From: Phoronis australis
Taxonomy: Eukaryota; Phoronida; Phoronidae
Assembly: GCA_002633005.1 (NCBI GenBank)
Contig: NMRA01000017.1
Coordinates: 1,152,737 to 1,216,736, forward strand
DNA length: 64,000 nt
Direction: 5' to 3'
The first letter of the stretch is position 1. Each line of letters opens with the position of its first letter. This document shows, piece by piece, positions 14,101 to 25,932 of this stretch. The notes under the pieces were generated by a model. It did no database searches. It was not told where the DNA came from and saw only the letters and a program-made list of their open reading frames with translations. Both the position numbers and the translations under genes were made by a program.

Positions 14101-17100
14101 TATATTTAAAAAACTATTTGCAAACTACTTTCAACAAATGTCGTGAAGCAGATTTGTTTCGTGTGAAACACTTTCAACAAAGAACGTCGAATGGAGAAAA
14201 ACGGTTGTTTTTCAGAGAAATTAGACTTAACTTTCACCTGTTGATTCCTTTGTGTGACTGTAAGCTCTGACCAGCTTACCACTGTATTGTGTACCAACAC
14301 AAACAGCTTGCTTGACAAGTTTAATGGAGCGTGATTCTAGATTACATCGTGACAGTAGAAATTTCTTGATTTTTACACTCCAGGAGAGTTGTACATAATG
14401 ACTGCATACCATGCCTTCATCATCTGAGAAGAATACTAAAATAAGATTGACGTACCGTATTGTAGTAGTGAGGTCACACTGAACTCTTCACAATAAGGAA
14501 AATACTAATTGTGGATGAATGGTTTTATTTTAAAGATCTTTCTGAACTTAAGGTATCTCCTTTACAGGAGAGCAGGCAGACTTAACCAGCAAAACATGAA
14601 GATGCAATCACAACCATATTTACTAATTTGTATTTACTCTAACCTCGATCTTGACTTCTGCTACAGACCGTAAACTCCAACATCTTCTGGACAACCCACC
14701 CCCTCCACCACCTCCGCCTCCGCCTCCAATCAAGTCCCTTTTACCGTAAGTAGAGCTAAGTGGTTTGGATTGGTATGAATCTTTATGAGGCATGAAAGCA
14801 GTCATGTTTGCGCTGGGTAATTAACATTTAGCCTGTAAATGTTACTAATGCCATGAGACAGTGATGCCAATCAGCCGCAATTGATTGGACTTCATGAATG
14901 TGTATTGGACGGAATTCATTGTGCTGTGGTAAAAGCAGAATACTTTACCTGTTAAGATTTTGAGCTACAAACTCACCTTCTGTGAAAATGTTTTTAATTT
15001 AAGCCACCAATTACCATTTTGAAGAACCTTGTCTCAAAGTGCTTCTTTGGGAGTGAAGTGACATTTTGCTGGACACACAAAATGATGACTCAACTACGGT
15101 CATGCTCGATTAAAGATAATTGCGTGCTCCTAACTTTGCTAATTAGCAGGAACTAACTGACAATGCTATTTTAACACAATCAATGAAAGTGAAGTTGTAT
15201 TCATTGACAACTTGTAAATATGAAAAAAATCTGCAAATAGGTTACCTTTCCTCTAATGATGTACCTTGGGGGCTTAAGTAGCCTGCATCATGCAGTGTTT
15301 CTCCCCAGCACCAAGTCTCGATACTTATTTTAGCCACAAAACTCATTCATTTGGCAATTTTCAACCTACTTCATATTTAGATCATATGTTGTGTTTCTAA
15401 CTGATGTGGCCAAGTAGTCACAGAGATAAGAAATTAGCCTGCAAGTTCCCCTGTAAACTGTTTGTTCTTTGGTGGAGCTGGTGAACATGTTAGCCATTAG
15501 GTAACTCTTACGCTAACAGGATTTACATGCAAATGGATAAAAAGGCTTGCACTGTTCACCCCAGAGTATTAAAAAAATTTCTCCCCACACCAAAGGCTTG
15601 ATGGCGCTGTCACAGATTGAAGTGCTATTCATGGGCTTGGTCAAATGTGTATTGGAAGAGATAATGGCAGCCGTAACCAACCCGCCTGCTTAGCGTACCA
15701 GTTTCAAAGTCAAAACAACAAAGAATACTGTTTTTAAAATTGAAAAGTAAATATTAGTTGTATTCAACTTTTTAAAATCGATGCATTATAAGAGAAAGTA
15801 GCAAGTAAGTTTTCTTCAGAAGCACAGTAATTAGGTAAAGCATGGCTATAAAGTAAAGCAAATTAATTTGTGAATTGAATTTGACAGGTAAGTCACAGTC
15901 TGGGATAAACTTGGTAATAGGTGTTTGGGTAATAAAACCTCTATTGTCTGTGTAGGTGTTGTCTCATGGCAGCAGCTTGTACTGTGTGAGGTTACAAGTA
16001 CCAACTGTCACTTTTTTTTGGTTACTTCAGAAAATTAAGCGAAGCTCTTAACTTAAAGAAAAAGAAACAGACCAAGAAGAGAGTTTTGCAGAATGCACAA
16101 GGTAATTTTTATGTCAACTTTCTTTGCCGCTGGTTTGCAGTGTAATTGATACAGTATTGCGTGTTACTGACTGTATTTGTATTGTGTGACTGTCACCATC
16201 AAATTTTCCTTGACATGGTCACTACCTGATTTGTCGTAATAAATATCTGTTTCCAGGTGTATTCCTCATCACGTTGAAACAAGAATATTGGTCACAAAGA
16301 CAATAATTAAATTGCACTTTTTAATGGATTCTGAAATCATTGAAACGATTTCATAAAGAAAAATGCACTTATGCTTAAAGAAAAATAAAGACATTCTCTT
16401 TTTGGCAAGTTTTAGTGAGACCTAAATTGAATTTTTTTGTTTTAAGTAATTCTGTGTGTCGTCTTGATGTTGATTTCGTGACTGTAACATACTCAGAACA
16501 TTTTATAGCTGAAACTATTATTTATGGCAGGCAATGGGGCAGGCACTGAAGGAGGTACTGTGTGGGAAGTGTTCAAGGTTATGTAGGACCTTATTGGCAA
16601 GTGGGCATATTTAGCCAACAAAAGTATAGATTTTAACTTCAAGTTGGTAAAAGCATGTAACATATTGCCACTCTCGTTAATTTAATCACGTGATCATGTC
16701 ATTTTAGGATAGAAGGCAAAATATAGGAGTGGTATATTAATTTGATACCAAAATGTCATCAATGACATGATCAAATTTCATTTGAATATAAATGTTCGTG
16801 ATGAGATCTCAAAAAGGTTGTTACAGTTTTATAGAATTCTATCATAATTTCTCATTTTCATATTGTGTATCTTAAGAGTTTTTCTTTAAATTATGACAAT
16901 CCCAATACCCCTCATACCAAAACAATTTCTAACAGAACTTTTGGAAAACAATGCATAAAGCATTAGTATTTGAAAGTTTTATATAAATCCGATTTGCCAT
17001 TTCAGAGGTATCATATTCCGAAGTTAGCCAAATTTGGACATTTTTCTATAGGGTCCTATGTAACCTTAATGCCAGTGTAGCGATATCAGACATGAATTTT

Positions 17101-20100
17101 TAATCTTTGCATTAATGCAGCAGTAACTCAATACTTTTGATGACCTCATTCATGTTCAGTGTTTGCAATAAAGACAGATGTTGTGCTTTAAAGTCTAAAA
17201 GCATCATCAGCGATTGAATGTACATGGCAACCATTATTGAGGCTGGTTCTCAGGGAAATGTTCAAAGTGTGAATTATACTGCATCATGAATGTGATCATC
17301 AAATTTATCGTTATTTCATTTCCTTGTTCATGGAGTATGGAAACATGCCAACAACATACCACTAAGGTGACCCTCTTGCTTAGAACTATAGATAGCTTCC
17401 CTCTGTATTTAGATGTGGCTTGTTCTGAAAGCAACAAGCCAACATACATTTGTGGCCGGGCTGTTTCTCTAAAAAGCTGTTACTTTTTAGCCATAGCTCT
17501 AATTTACAAGTCAGTGTTTGACTAAAGATAACTGTTGAGATTTTTTCCTTGGTTTTAATTAATAGTTACCTCATTGAATCTGACGTCACTGTGGTTGGTT
17601 TTTGGCCAAATCTGACTTGTAACTAAACAGGTCAAAGACATGTTGTTGATTTCAAGAGTATGTTTCTAAGCAAGAGTGTTACTGAGAGTGGTGACCATGT
17701 TCTTAGCTGCTACAGAGCATGCCAATGGGAAAGCAACGAGATTGCATGACATTCACGGTCTGCGAATTTACCTTTGTATGCAGTACATTCATTTGTCTCA
17801 TTTTTAGGGTGAGATTTGCGTGTGCACCTGTGTGTGCTGTACATTTTGATTTGGACATTTATGCCTAATTTTTTAACCTATTTGATGTCTCATCAATGTA
17901 AGTTTCTGCAGAGTGTGGAAGAATATTTCCAAAACTTATATAAAAGCTTGATATGAAGCAAATTGCCTTTATCGCATTATAAGAACACGCGCACATACCT
18001 AAGTAGAAAATAGTGTGCTAACAAAGACAAAAGCTAAAATAGTTCTCTTGAATGCTTCTCCTTGTATGGCGCCACACTAGTAATGTCATGTGACCCTTCT
18101 GTGATGTCATCTTGCTACTCTGTGATCTTGTGTGGCTGGTGTGGCGTATACGCGTGCGCACACATGAGTGCGTGTGTGTGTGTATGTGTGTGTGATGGCC
18201 GCTTTGTGATGTTATGGTCACTCTTTGATGTCATATGACCTTTGTGATGTCATGATCACCCTGTGATGTCATGTGGCCACTTTGTGGTGTCATAGGGCCA
18301 CTCTCTGATGTCATATGGCCAGCTCTCTGATGTGGCTGCAATATGATATCACGTGGTCACTCTATGATTTCATATGGCCACTCCGTGATGTCATGTGGCC
18401 ACTTTATGATGTCATGTGGCCACTTTATGATGTCATGTGGCCACTTTACGATGTCATGTAGCCACTCGGTGGTGTCGTGAGGTCACTCTGTGATGTCGTG
18501 GGGTCACTCTGTGATGTCGTGGGGTCACTCTGTGATGTCGTGGGATCACTCTGTTGTGAAGTCTCTGACTATATCCAATAGGTGCCCAGAATGCTGTGAT
18601 GGCCAGTGCCATCGAAGAAATGATGGCAAGGATAAAGAAGGGAAATGCACTAAAGAAACGAGTCAGTACAGGGAATAAGGTAAGTGTGTTTTATAGTTGC
18701 CACCAACTATAGTCTGTAGGGGAACCTGCTTTTCCAAACTTGGAATGAATTATTAGTAATATGTGTTTGAAAATTCGTAAATTTCGTATACTATTAATTT
18801 ATGGGTCATTTGGGCTTATGTCATTTCTGTGATTAGCTTTTGACACCAATGAAATTATTTGGTTTGTCAAATATTGCTAAAACATCAGGCGCCCCTCTTT
18901 TCAAATATCTCCTAATTCTTTAGGAGTATTTGTATTAATAAACTGTATCCAGACAGGCACTAAATCTAATTCAAGTTGGTCCAGGAACAAGATGATTGAG
19001 CTTAAGTGACCATCTGCTGAAAGGCTGACTCTTGACACGGGTGAGGAAACTTAACCTAACCTTCAGAAACTTTGCCTGTACCCCGGCTGTTGGTACTTTG
19101 TCAATAGATTTGTACACAGATCACGATAGACAGAATTCTTCAATATCTGGATCATTGACCTGTAGCTTCATTTGTGTTGAGCAGGGTAATTATTGTATTA
19201 TATATGACTTCACAGGGGTAAATTGAACTATCAAGGACTAAAGGTATTTGTTTGAGTTCGGATATTGAATTCCCCATGAAATCTTATTGTGTTGGAATTG
19301 TTTTTTCCCCAAAGAAATACAATAAATATTACGATGTCATGGTTTAATTATATTTTGTTGACCAAGGGACGTAACTGAGGTACCTAATTGATTTAATACT
19401 TATGAGCTTTAACAAAAGGCTGCGAAGTCATGTAGACTAGCTTGTTATCTCATCTTGACAACCGCTTTGTCTGGTTTTGTCTGGAGTTGAAACTGCCTTG
19501 TCTTTGAGGCAGTGTAACTTGATCCAAATGAACTTACACACTTTAGCTGTCCATGTGGACAGAAAGCTATTGTGTTAGGAAGGAAGTAATTCTCAACAAC
19601 TTGCATAGTTGAGTTTATACAGTTGTATTGTGTATATAGCGAGCTAGCTTATTTTCAAGATACCGATTACTGTTAGCCAGATTGTTTACAGCTTTTAACA
19701 ACATTTACTCTGCGTGTTACAGCCTAATGATGAGGTTCAAGTATGAAACTACACTTCACACCACTTAGCCAGAGCACTGAACAATATCACATGTTAGAAG
19801 TGATCGTATAACCACAATTGACCACTTTTAAGCAAGGCACACTCTCACAATTTAGGGGTCAAAGGACTTGTTGCATTTCATTACGGCAGTCAATCATGAG
19901 ACACTTGTGGCAAGAAAGCTTGGTTCATGAAAGTAAAGTAGTGAGTTCTCCCAAAATTCCAAGCACATGGAACAGTTTGTAGTGGCCATTTTGCTGCTGC
20001 TTGCTTAAATTGCGAACTTTGAAAACACTCGCCTCTCACAGGCGTGATCTTGCGTATCACTACACTCGCTAGTAACTAGATGCTTTGCATGCACCCCTGG

Positions 20101-23100
20101 TTACATCGAAGTTTCTCGTATTTCCAACACGTTTTACTACCAAACTGGAGTTAGTCATTCATAATGTTTAATGGTCTGCACAAAGAATAAAACTGCTAGG
20201 TATCTTGTCTGTGTTTTGTTGTTGACAATTTGAAATTCTCAAGTACAATCTAGCTTCCACCATTTCTATGCTCTGTTGATTTCACTAAGTGGTGAATTTT
20301 CTTAGTTGGATTTTCTATAAATTGTTGAAATTCATGCATTTAATGACTGCTCTACTCAATACATTTAATCAATACAGTATTAAAATCTCATCAAGTTCGA
20401 ACAAAACTGCCAAAATTGCCCTTTTCTCAATTTTAAAGATCTTACACATTCTTGTGAGTGCCCAAAGGTGATTTTAGTAGATGTCATACTTTACCTTTAC
20501 CAGTTGTTTAATTGGTGCATGATGTAAATTATACTATAATTGTAAACCTCTGATGAGATGCAGCTGGTTTATGGAGTAAATGTGCCATTGACTCAGGTGC
20601 TCAGCTTTGACTTACGTAGAAGTTAAGTACTGCTGGTTGAACAGTGAGTTTTATCTTGCCAAAAGGATTTAGCAAAAACAAATACATCTATTCAGTTTTT
20701 TTACAAACTTTTTGATTCCTTTGCCAGAAAGTCTTTGCCTATTTAACATTCAATATGGTAGAAAAGTGTTAAATCTCTCAACAAAAATCGATATTGAAAA
20801 AAAATTCAGNGAACAAAACTGCCAAAATTGCCCTTTTCTCAATTTTAAAGATCTTACACATTCTTGTGAGTGCCCAAAGGTGATTTTAGTAGATGTCATA
20901 CTTTACCTTTACCAGTTGTTTAATTGGTGCATGATGTAAATTATACTATAATTGTAAACCTCTGATGAGATGCAGCTGGTTTATGGAGTAAATGTGCCAT
21001 TGACTCAGGTGCTCAGCTTTGACTTACGTAGAAGTTAAGTACTGCTGGTTGAACAGTGAGTTTTATCTTGCCAAAAGGATTTAGCAAAAACAAATACATG
21101 TATTCAGTTTTTTTGCAAACTTTTTGATTCCTTTGCCAGAAAGTCTTTGCCTATTTAACATTCAATATGGTAGAAAAGTGTTAAATCTCTCAACAAAAAT
21201 CGATATTGAAAAAAATTCAGAACAACAATCTGATGATAAAGTTTCTTTTGCATCAAAGTAATCAAGCTTTAAAAAATACGAAAATGACCACTTTGACAAT
21301 TATTTTTGTATAAAATTGATGTGAAATTTCCATAGTTGGTTTTTAGTGCCAAGTAAATAGTACATGTCTTTGTACATAGCTGCTACACTCCTCAGTCTTC
21401 ATGCTTTATCACTGAGAATGTTGAATAACCTTCACTAGTCACTAATTTATATTTCAGCCGGCTGAGATCGCTAAAGCTGAAAGTAGTGCCATCGGTGAAA
21501 TGCATGGGCTGCTCGTAAGTAAATGACGATTATTTCCAGTAAGGTCAAACAAGCGTATTTAGTTCTGGTCTCTGTTTTTGAAAGTTGGTGGTGCAGTATT
21601 TTTTAGTTGCTCACTTTCAAAAAGGAACGTCTTCCGAGAATGAGCTAAAATGATGCAAGATGTTTTTGTTTTACTCATTGCTTGGCAAAACATAGTTATC
21701 CTTGCTTATAAGCCTTTGTGCAGCTTTTCAGACCTTGGCTGAAGTTGATGTGGGCGGGCAAAGAGACTAGAACCTACTCTACTTTTTTGGCCTGATGTCC
21801 TAATAGATCATGCATGTATTTTTCATACCACCAATACTACGTTGAATTTTCATGTGTGATTTTTTTCAGAGCAAACGCAGTCACATTTTGACTTTGGCTT
21901 AATTCGTGTATTGCAGACATCTTTGAAGACCAAACAAAGACTCGGCCATTGCACATCACTTCCTGCCAGTTCAGAGCCCAAAGCAGACAGTCAGCTACTC
22001 AAACTGTTGAACGCTCGTCGCGAATTAACTGATGCCCATGCAGACAACAAACAAGGTATACGTAGATTCATACTCACCTGATTTCTTGATTTCCTGTAAG
22101 AATTGTTTATTTTGTTTTCAATCCAGTAAAAGTAAAGCTGTATTTTGCCCTGTTTACCGTAGCTGTCGTCAGAAACTCATCTGGGATTTGAAAAGTGAGA
22201 GTCCAAATTCGCGACATTAACACTCCCGTCTCGCAGTATACAGGGATTCTTTACGAGGTCATCCTGACACCACAGGGCAAAATTCTCCCGAAAAACATGG
22301 CTGCCAGCATTTTGCTGATCGTCAATGTGACATTTGGTAATAGTTTGTGCATGTGCTCAATTTTTCAGTGTATATTTATTGAATTAATGAATTTAGGTTT
22401 CAATAAAATATAACAATCAGAAGTGCATAGCCAGTGGTTTAGTTGACATGCCTTTGGGTGTTGGGAGCCCAGCTAGCTGGCTTATGTTGTGCTGGCAGGG
22501 AACTGGGCAAATGAAACTCACGCTTCAATTCACAAATTTAATCAGGTTTGGGCTTGAATTTTCACCTGTATTAGGTCCCTCATTTTGTTGTGAGGTACAT
22601 TCTGCTCCTGACAGTTAGACACGTTTTGGCAAATGAACAATCACAGATGAGCAACGTACATACAGGGTCATGTTTTAAAAAACACTGTTTTTGACACTTC
22701 AAGCTGAAGGAACTTTATTCAACACCACACAAAATCTATGCTGTTTTGTCATGTGATACCAGTTTCGGCTTGTCTCACATTCTTAATCCTATGCTAGTGA
22801 TACACTGGTCACTCTATTCTTCACCATCCCTCTAACTATGCCTGAACTCTGATCACCAATCATCATTTCCCAGTTTCCACTGTTTCCACCATCAACTCAC
22901 CTGCTGGGGACATGAAGACTCCCTCCAAGCCACTCCCCTCTCCTCGAAAGTCAGTAAGGAAGTTGGCTAGCAGGTAAGTACTAGTTTGGCATTATCGAGT
23001 TTTCATACAGTGCAAGTCAAAAGTATTCAGATCAAATGACTGCGAATTTCCCGTCATGGTGGGAGGGCATAAGCCAAATTCACTATGAAAGTACTCGTCT

Positions 23101-24416
23101 CTCATGACCGAGTTAACGTTATTACCAGTCACTTTTGCTGTTAATGGTATTTAGCTTCATGACTGAGAAGCAGTATTTTATCTTGGGTTTATAGTCATTT
23201 CTTTTGGTTTGCACAACTCAAAAAAGCTGACTGCTAGTCAAGATACTGTAATTATTACTAGTTGTTGATGCTTTCTTTTCAGGTAATTGTAAATCTTGTA
23301 GGTCATCCTTAAAATATTTTTGTTCCTTTCACTTAGGTCTTACTACTAGTACTAGGTTGATAGGCTGGTTGGTAAAAATATTTTTCATGTTTTACCTTTT
23401 CATTGTCTTGGTAGGTTCATTTTTGTTTCAAAAACTACCTCATATTTACAACTGAAAAATTCTTTAGGACAAAACTAAATAAAATATTCTGTTTCAAAGA
23501 CATATTTTACAGTAGGTCGGTCCTGGGTAGACAAACTTACCCCTTATGTAATCAGAACTACTTGAAAGTAATAAGGACTCGTGGCAGCTTATTTGTAGTG
23601 CACCAATGAGGGTTCACATCAACTTCTTAGTTCAGTAGATTCATTGGTAAGCCACCGACCTCTTATGGATATGCCAAAATAGAAAATTCATGAAAAGAAT
23701 CGTACTTTGACACCCTCACCGGTCGAGATTGAGCAACTCGGCTAGTTTGCATATCTCGAAATTTGCCCGCAATGATCAAAGACACCATGCTATTGTAGTT
23801 TACTTAATTTAATCATCCCAGGCTGCTGATGGTATCATTCTCTAGGTAATCAAACCCATCATAAACACACCGGAAACAATAATAGTATTTTTTAAATTTT
23901 CCCTTTGAAAGTTTTTAAATAGCATATTTGAATGGTTTGTGAAAAGTACATGTGATAAGGTTTTCGAATTTTGAAAATCAGACCAGGAGTGTGACTTTTA
24001 CAACCTAAAATCTTTGTGTAATATTACAATTGAAAATGCTCTTCGTGCCCACTCCCGGGGGGGGCAAAAAGGTCCGCCTCATAGAAACAAAAAGTTCGAG
24101 AAAACGAGAGAAAAGTTTGCTAAATAGGTGTGAATGCGCAATTCACAGCTCCGAATGTGGTACCCCGTTTTTCTAGTCCTTCCATTTATTTTGTTAGTAA
24201 AAGTCCACACGGAGCCCCCCCCCCATACTTTAGGCTGGGTGTACGCATGCTCTTCATTAAGTCTATGGGGTGTGTAACATAACTGACCCAGTTACCAAAA
24301 AACCACCGGGTAGAGTGGGATTATGAGGTAAGCCAAGTGTCGTCGTACAGCTCTTAGCATGTAGCTGTACTCACACACACGCACACACACTCACACACAC
24401 ACACACACGCATCACG

Positions 24417-24465
<49 letters not shown>

Positions 24466-25932
24466 GCCTGTATTGGGTGTTTTAGGGTAACGCAAAATAC
24501 ATAGTTTGTCCACATGGACTAAAAACTGTGCAGAGTTTGTAATAATATTAATATTTCACAGCTACGTTGTTGTAGAATATAAGAATAAGGAGTCCTTGTG
24601 GCAATTCTCATAAATCTACATGTTACCCTGTTTAGTTGGCTTAAAACAAAAATCAAATTAGGCTTTTTACTCTCGTTCCTCTCATTTCCATTGCCAACCC
24701 AAGTCACAGGCAATACATACATGTGGCATTTTCGAATTCGCAATTTTACGGTTGACCGAATCCAGTAAACTCAAAAAGATTCTCTTATTTTAAGTTGCTG
24801 ATGGTTTCAATTTTGTTGTTGGTAGCGGAGTATAATCCTATATCATTGTAAGGAATGTTATGAGTAAAAGGCCCAATTCAATTTTAGTCAACTGAACGTG
24901 GCAAAATGCAGGGATAAAATGCGTCAGCTATTCAAGGCTCCTTTATCACTGAGGTATAAATTACCTAGTTTGCTTAAGCAGAGTCTGAATATTTGATGCC
25001 TTTTAACTCAGAAATAAGAATAAGATAGTTTTATTACCTGAAGCTGAATGTTGACTTTTTTACCCCTTTTGAGAGCTCAAGTGATAAAAGGAAGGCATAA
25101 GCATTATGCACCCATGCAGTGGAATGAGTATCCGGATTGACTGGTCAGCCAGTCTGGGCCAGTCTGGATACTGTAGTGTTGTTTTCAGTTTGACAGTGAC
25201 AAACCAATGTTTACATTACTTCATCTCTCTTATTGTGTTCTTTTATCCGATAAGCTCACCTAATCCAGCAATTATGTTGTAAAGAGTGCGCGTGATGCTA
25301 ACCAATTAATGCAAACGACTTTTAACAAATGTCGTGAAGCAGGTGTGTTTTGTATGAAATACTTTCACCAAAAACCTTCCAATGGATAAAAACGGCCAAC
25401 TTTCAGAGAAATTGGGCTTACCTTTCTCATGTTGATTCCTTTGTGTGACTGTAAGCTCTGATGGGCTTAACCACACTATTGTGTAGCAACACAAAAGGCT
25501 TGCATGACAATTTTAATTAAGTGTGATTCTAGGTTAGGTCCTGATAGTGGAAATTTCTTGATTTTTACAATCCAGGTGAATGGTAGGTAATGAGCACCGT
25601 AAAATGTCACCGATTTGGAACACAATATGACCAACTACTTAATTTTGTTTCACATTTTTTTCAATGAAAGATGCACCAAGTAGCTAATGTCGAGCTATTT
25701 TTTGAAAACTGGACATTCTCAATAACGTTAGAAGTTTTTGTAGAATGAAAGTGTCAGTTCTGGCAATTACTCGTGTCCATGATTGGTAAGATTTAACTGC
25801 ATTGTTCTTTTAACTTTGGGACATGGTTTTGTGTTCAAGTGAAGTTCTCATAGAACCAATGATATGGTAACCACTTTTTTCAGGATAGTTGAAGAGGAAG
25901 AGGAAGTTACTTATGAGGAAATAACAAATTAA
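2111..25932 (+). CDS. SHTN1: Shootin-1 homologue, 16 exons seen, 5' end missing
   Basis: Shootin-1 links actin retrograde flow to adhesion molecules in neurites. Exons by splice site and phase: 2111-2163, 3289-3349, 6576-6670, 7370-7565, 8275-8372, 11331-11412, 12231-12325, 12752-12898, 13370-13523, 14667-14745, 16031-16101, 18582-18679, 21458-21515, 21917-22055, 22874-22973, 25884-25932 (TAA). Every junction keeps frame except at 21458-21515, which is 1 nt too long. About 517 residues result; human SHTN1 is 631. The order is family-specific: N-terminal coiled coils (exons 1-9), a run of 11 prolines (14696-14728) followed by IKSLLP, a basic linker, a helix reading EEMMARIKKG (human EEMMDRIKKG), then a Ser/Pro-rich tail. 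The human initiator exon has no counterpart here; the first exon seen opens in phase with IADYDELKTKYDE. Introns are full of repeats. Identification is by recalled family sequence; confidence is high. Confidence 0.93.
2638..3162. repeat. Minisatellite of about 19 bp (TGATCATCAGCAAATGTAG) enclosed by an 18-bp inverted repeat
   Basis: Roughly 23 degenerate copies of a TGATCATCAGCAAATGTAG-like unit fill about 2660-3120, within a shootin intron. The array is bracketed by TTGGTGAGATTTTACCAT at 2638-2655 and its exact reverse complement at 3145-3162. This suggests the array expanded inside a fold-back element. Confidence 0.75.
4960..5570. repeat. Degenerate TATAGCAATAAC-type low-complexity tract
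   Basis: Irregular repeats of TATAGCAATA / CTATGGCAATAAC / AATTATAGCAAC run through about 600 bp. The Ile-rich open frame over this tract is a by-product of the repeat and is not called as a gene. Confidence 0.6.
5854..6107 (-). mobile_element. tRNA-derived SINE, full length, with 11-bp target-site duplication
   Basis: Read on the minus strand from 6096, the element has a tRNA-like head with an A-box-like TGGCCTAGTGTG and, about 40 nt on, a B-box-like GGTTCGAGCAC. A non-tRNA body follows, with an AT-rich tail ending near 5865 (TTATTTTGTTATATTT). The element is flanked by identical AGGTTCACCAT at 5854-5864 and 6097-6107, the target-site duplication expected of LINE-mediated insertion. Length between duplications is 232 bp. 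It sits antisense in a shootin intron. It is not a functional tRNA gene: the arms are not properly paired. Confidence 0.75.
7020..7260. repeat. Dispersed repeat family A (other copies near 23050-23200 and 45985-46195)
   Basis: Shared landmarks in order: GGCAGAAGCC or GGCATAAGCC, TTAACAGGAAAGTTAG, GTAATTATGATTTT, ACCAGTCATTTTTGCT, TGACGGCGACACGGTATTTT. All three copies lie in introns (two in SHTN1, one in ENO4). They are diverged, with no coding potential recognised. Confidence 0.55.
8041..8240. repeat. 57-bp tandem repeat, about 3.5 copies
   Basis: The unit begins GTTGACATCTGCAGATGTGT and recurs at exactly 57-bp spacing (8041, 8098, 8155, then a shortened copy near 8211). Since 57 is divisible by three, the antisense frame stays open and gives a false 19-residue peptide repeat. 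The array ends about 35 bp before the shootin exon at 8275. Confidence 0.85.
8373..11330 (+). other. Shootin intron, no exon seen
   Basis: A 3-kb intron. Apart from two dispersed repeat fragments (about 9890-10110 and 10755-11085), I see nothing supportable. The 159-codon open frame at 8486-8965 has no recognisable similarity, a GTTGG/CCAGGC-repetitive start and no splice support. Confidence 0.5.
10755..11085. repeat. Dispersed repeat family B (second copy about 15494-15785)
   Basis: Colinear shared blocks: CATTAGGTAACTCTTACG, TGCACTGTTCACCCC, CAAAGGCTTGATGG, ATGGGCTTGGT, then ACTGTTTTTAAAATTGAAA followed by AGTAAATATTAG. Both copies lie in shootin introns in the same orientation. Confidence 0.7.
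13125..13275. repeat. Dispersed repeat family C (second copy about 22465-22610)
   Basis: Shared blocks include GTGTTGGCAGGGAATG or GTGCTGGCAGGGAACTG, then TTGAATTTCCACCTG or TTGAATTTTCACCTG, then a TTAGGTCC/TAAGTTC block with GTTGTGAGGTA-type sequence. Intronic, non-coding. Confidence 0.5.
13930..14410. repeat. Dispersed repeat family D (second copy about 25119-25590)
   Basis: About 470 bp of colinear similarity, including ACAAATGTCGTGAAGCAG, GTTGATTCCTTTGTGTGACT followed by GTAAGCTCTGA, and GAAATTTCTTGATTTTTACA. Both copies lie in shootin introns in the same orientation, about 11 kb apart. Open frames in the two copies translate similarly only because they are the same repeat. Confidence 0.8.
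16740..17100. repeat. Dispersed repeat family E (second copy about 56395-56700)
   Basis: Shared blocks: ATGATCAAATTTCATTTGA then ATATAAATGTTC, and GAAGTTAGCCAAATTTGGA then a TCCTA-TAACCTTAA block. One copy is in a SHTN1 intron, the other in the ANKRD53-TEX261 intergenic region. Confidence 0.65.
18056..18560. repeat. Minisatellite with a TGATGTCATGTGGCCAC unit next to a shootin acceptor
   Basis: About 20 degenerate copies of a 19-20-bp unit (TGATGTCATGTGGCCACTT and TGATGTCGTGGGGTCACTC variants). A GT-rich stretch lies at 18160-18195. The array ends only about 20-30 bp upstream of the exon at 18582, so the branch point and pyrimidine region of that intron probably derive from, or abut, the array. 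Confidence 0.8.
20399..21221. repeat. 411-bp near-identical direct duplication with a single N between copies
   Basis: Copy 1 (20399-20809) and copy 2 (20811-21221) differ at only a few bases: CATCTATTC versus CATGTATTC, a T-run difference, and A-run length near the right end. They are separated by exactly one N at 20810. A one-base gap between two near-identical blocks is typical of an unresolved assembly join or of both haplotypes placed in tandem. The block lies in a shootin intron and contains no exon. Confidence 0.85.
21458..21515 (+). CDS. SHTN1: Shootin exon 13 with apparent 1-bp frameshift
   Basis: A strong acceptor (TATATTTCAG) and donor (GTAAGT) bound 58 nt. The exon before it ends in phase 0 and the exon after it begins in phase 0, so 57 nt are expected. 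As written the frame runs PAEIAKAEK then TAG. Dropping one A from the AAAA at about 21480-21483 would give a frame matching the conserved shootin block (SSAIGEMHGLL, compare human ESAVDELKGIL). Alternatives are an acceptor at 21476 (39 nt, in frame) or an unseen upstream exon whose length is 2 mod 3. Confidence 0.8.
22974..25883 (+). other. Last shootin intron
   Basis: A 2.9-kb intron. It holds a family A repeat fragment (about 23050-23200), a CA/TG microsatellite, and a family D repeat copy (25119-25590). No exon recognised. Confidence 0.55.
24370..24463. repeat. CA dinucleotide microsatellite
   Basis: A near-continuous CACACA tract with two CGCA-type interruptions, in the last shootin intron. 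Confidence 0.95.

Noticed and set aside
14623-14805. Antisense frame with a poly-glycine run
   Set aside because: It is the complement of the poly-proline exon of shootin.
18018-18678. Frames translating the TGATGTCATGTGG array and GT-rich tract
   Set aside because: Tandem-repeat translations with no coding support; only the 18582-18679 exon is real.
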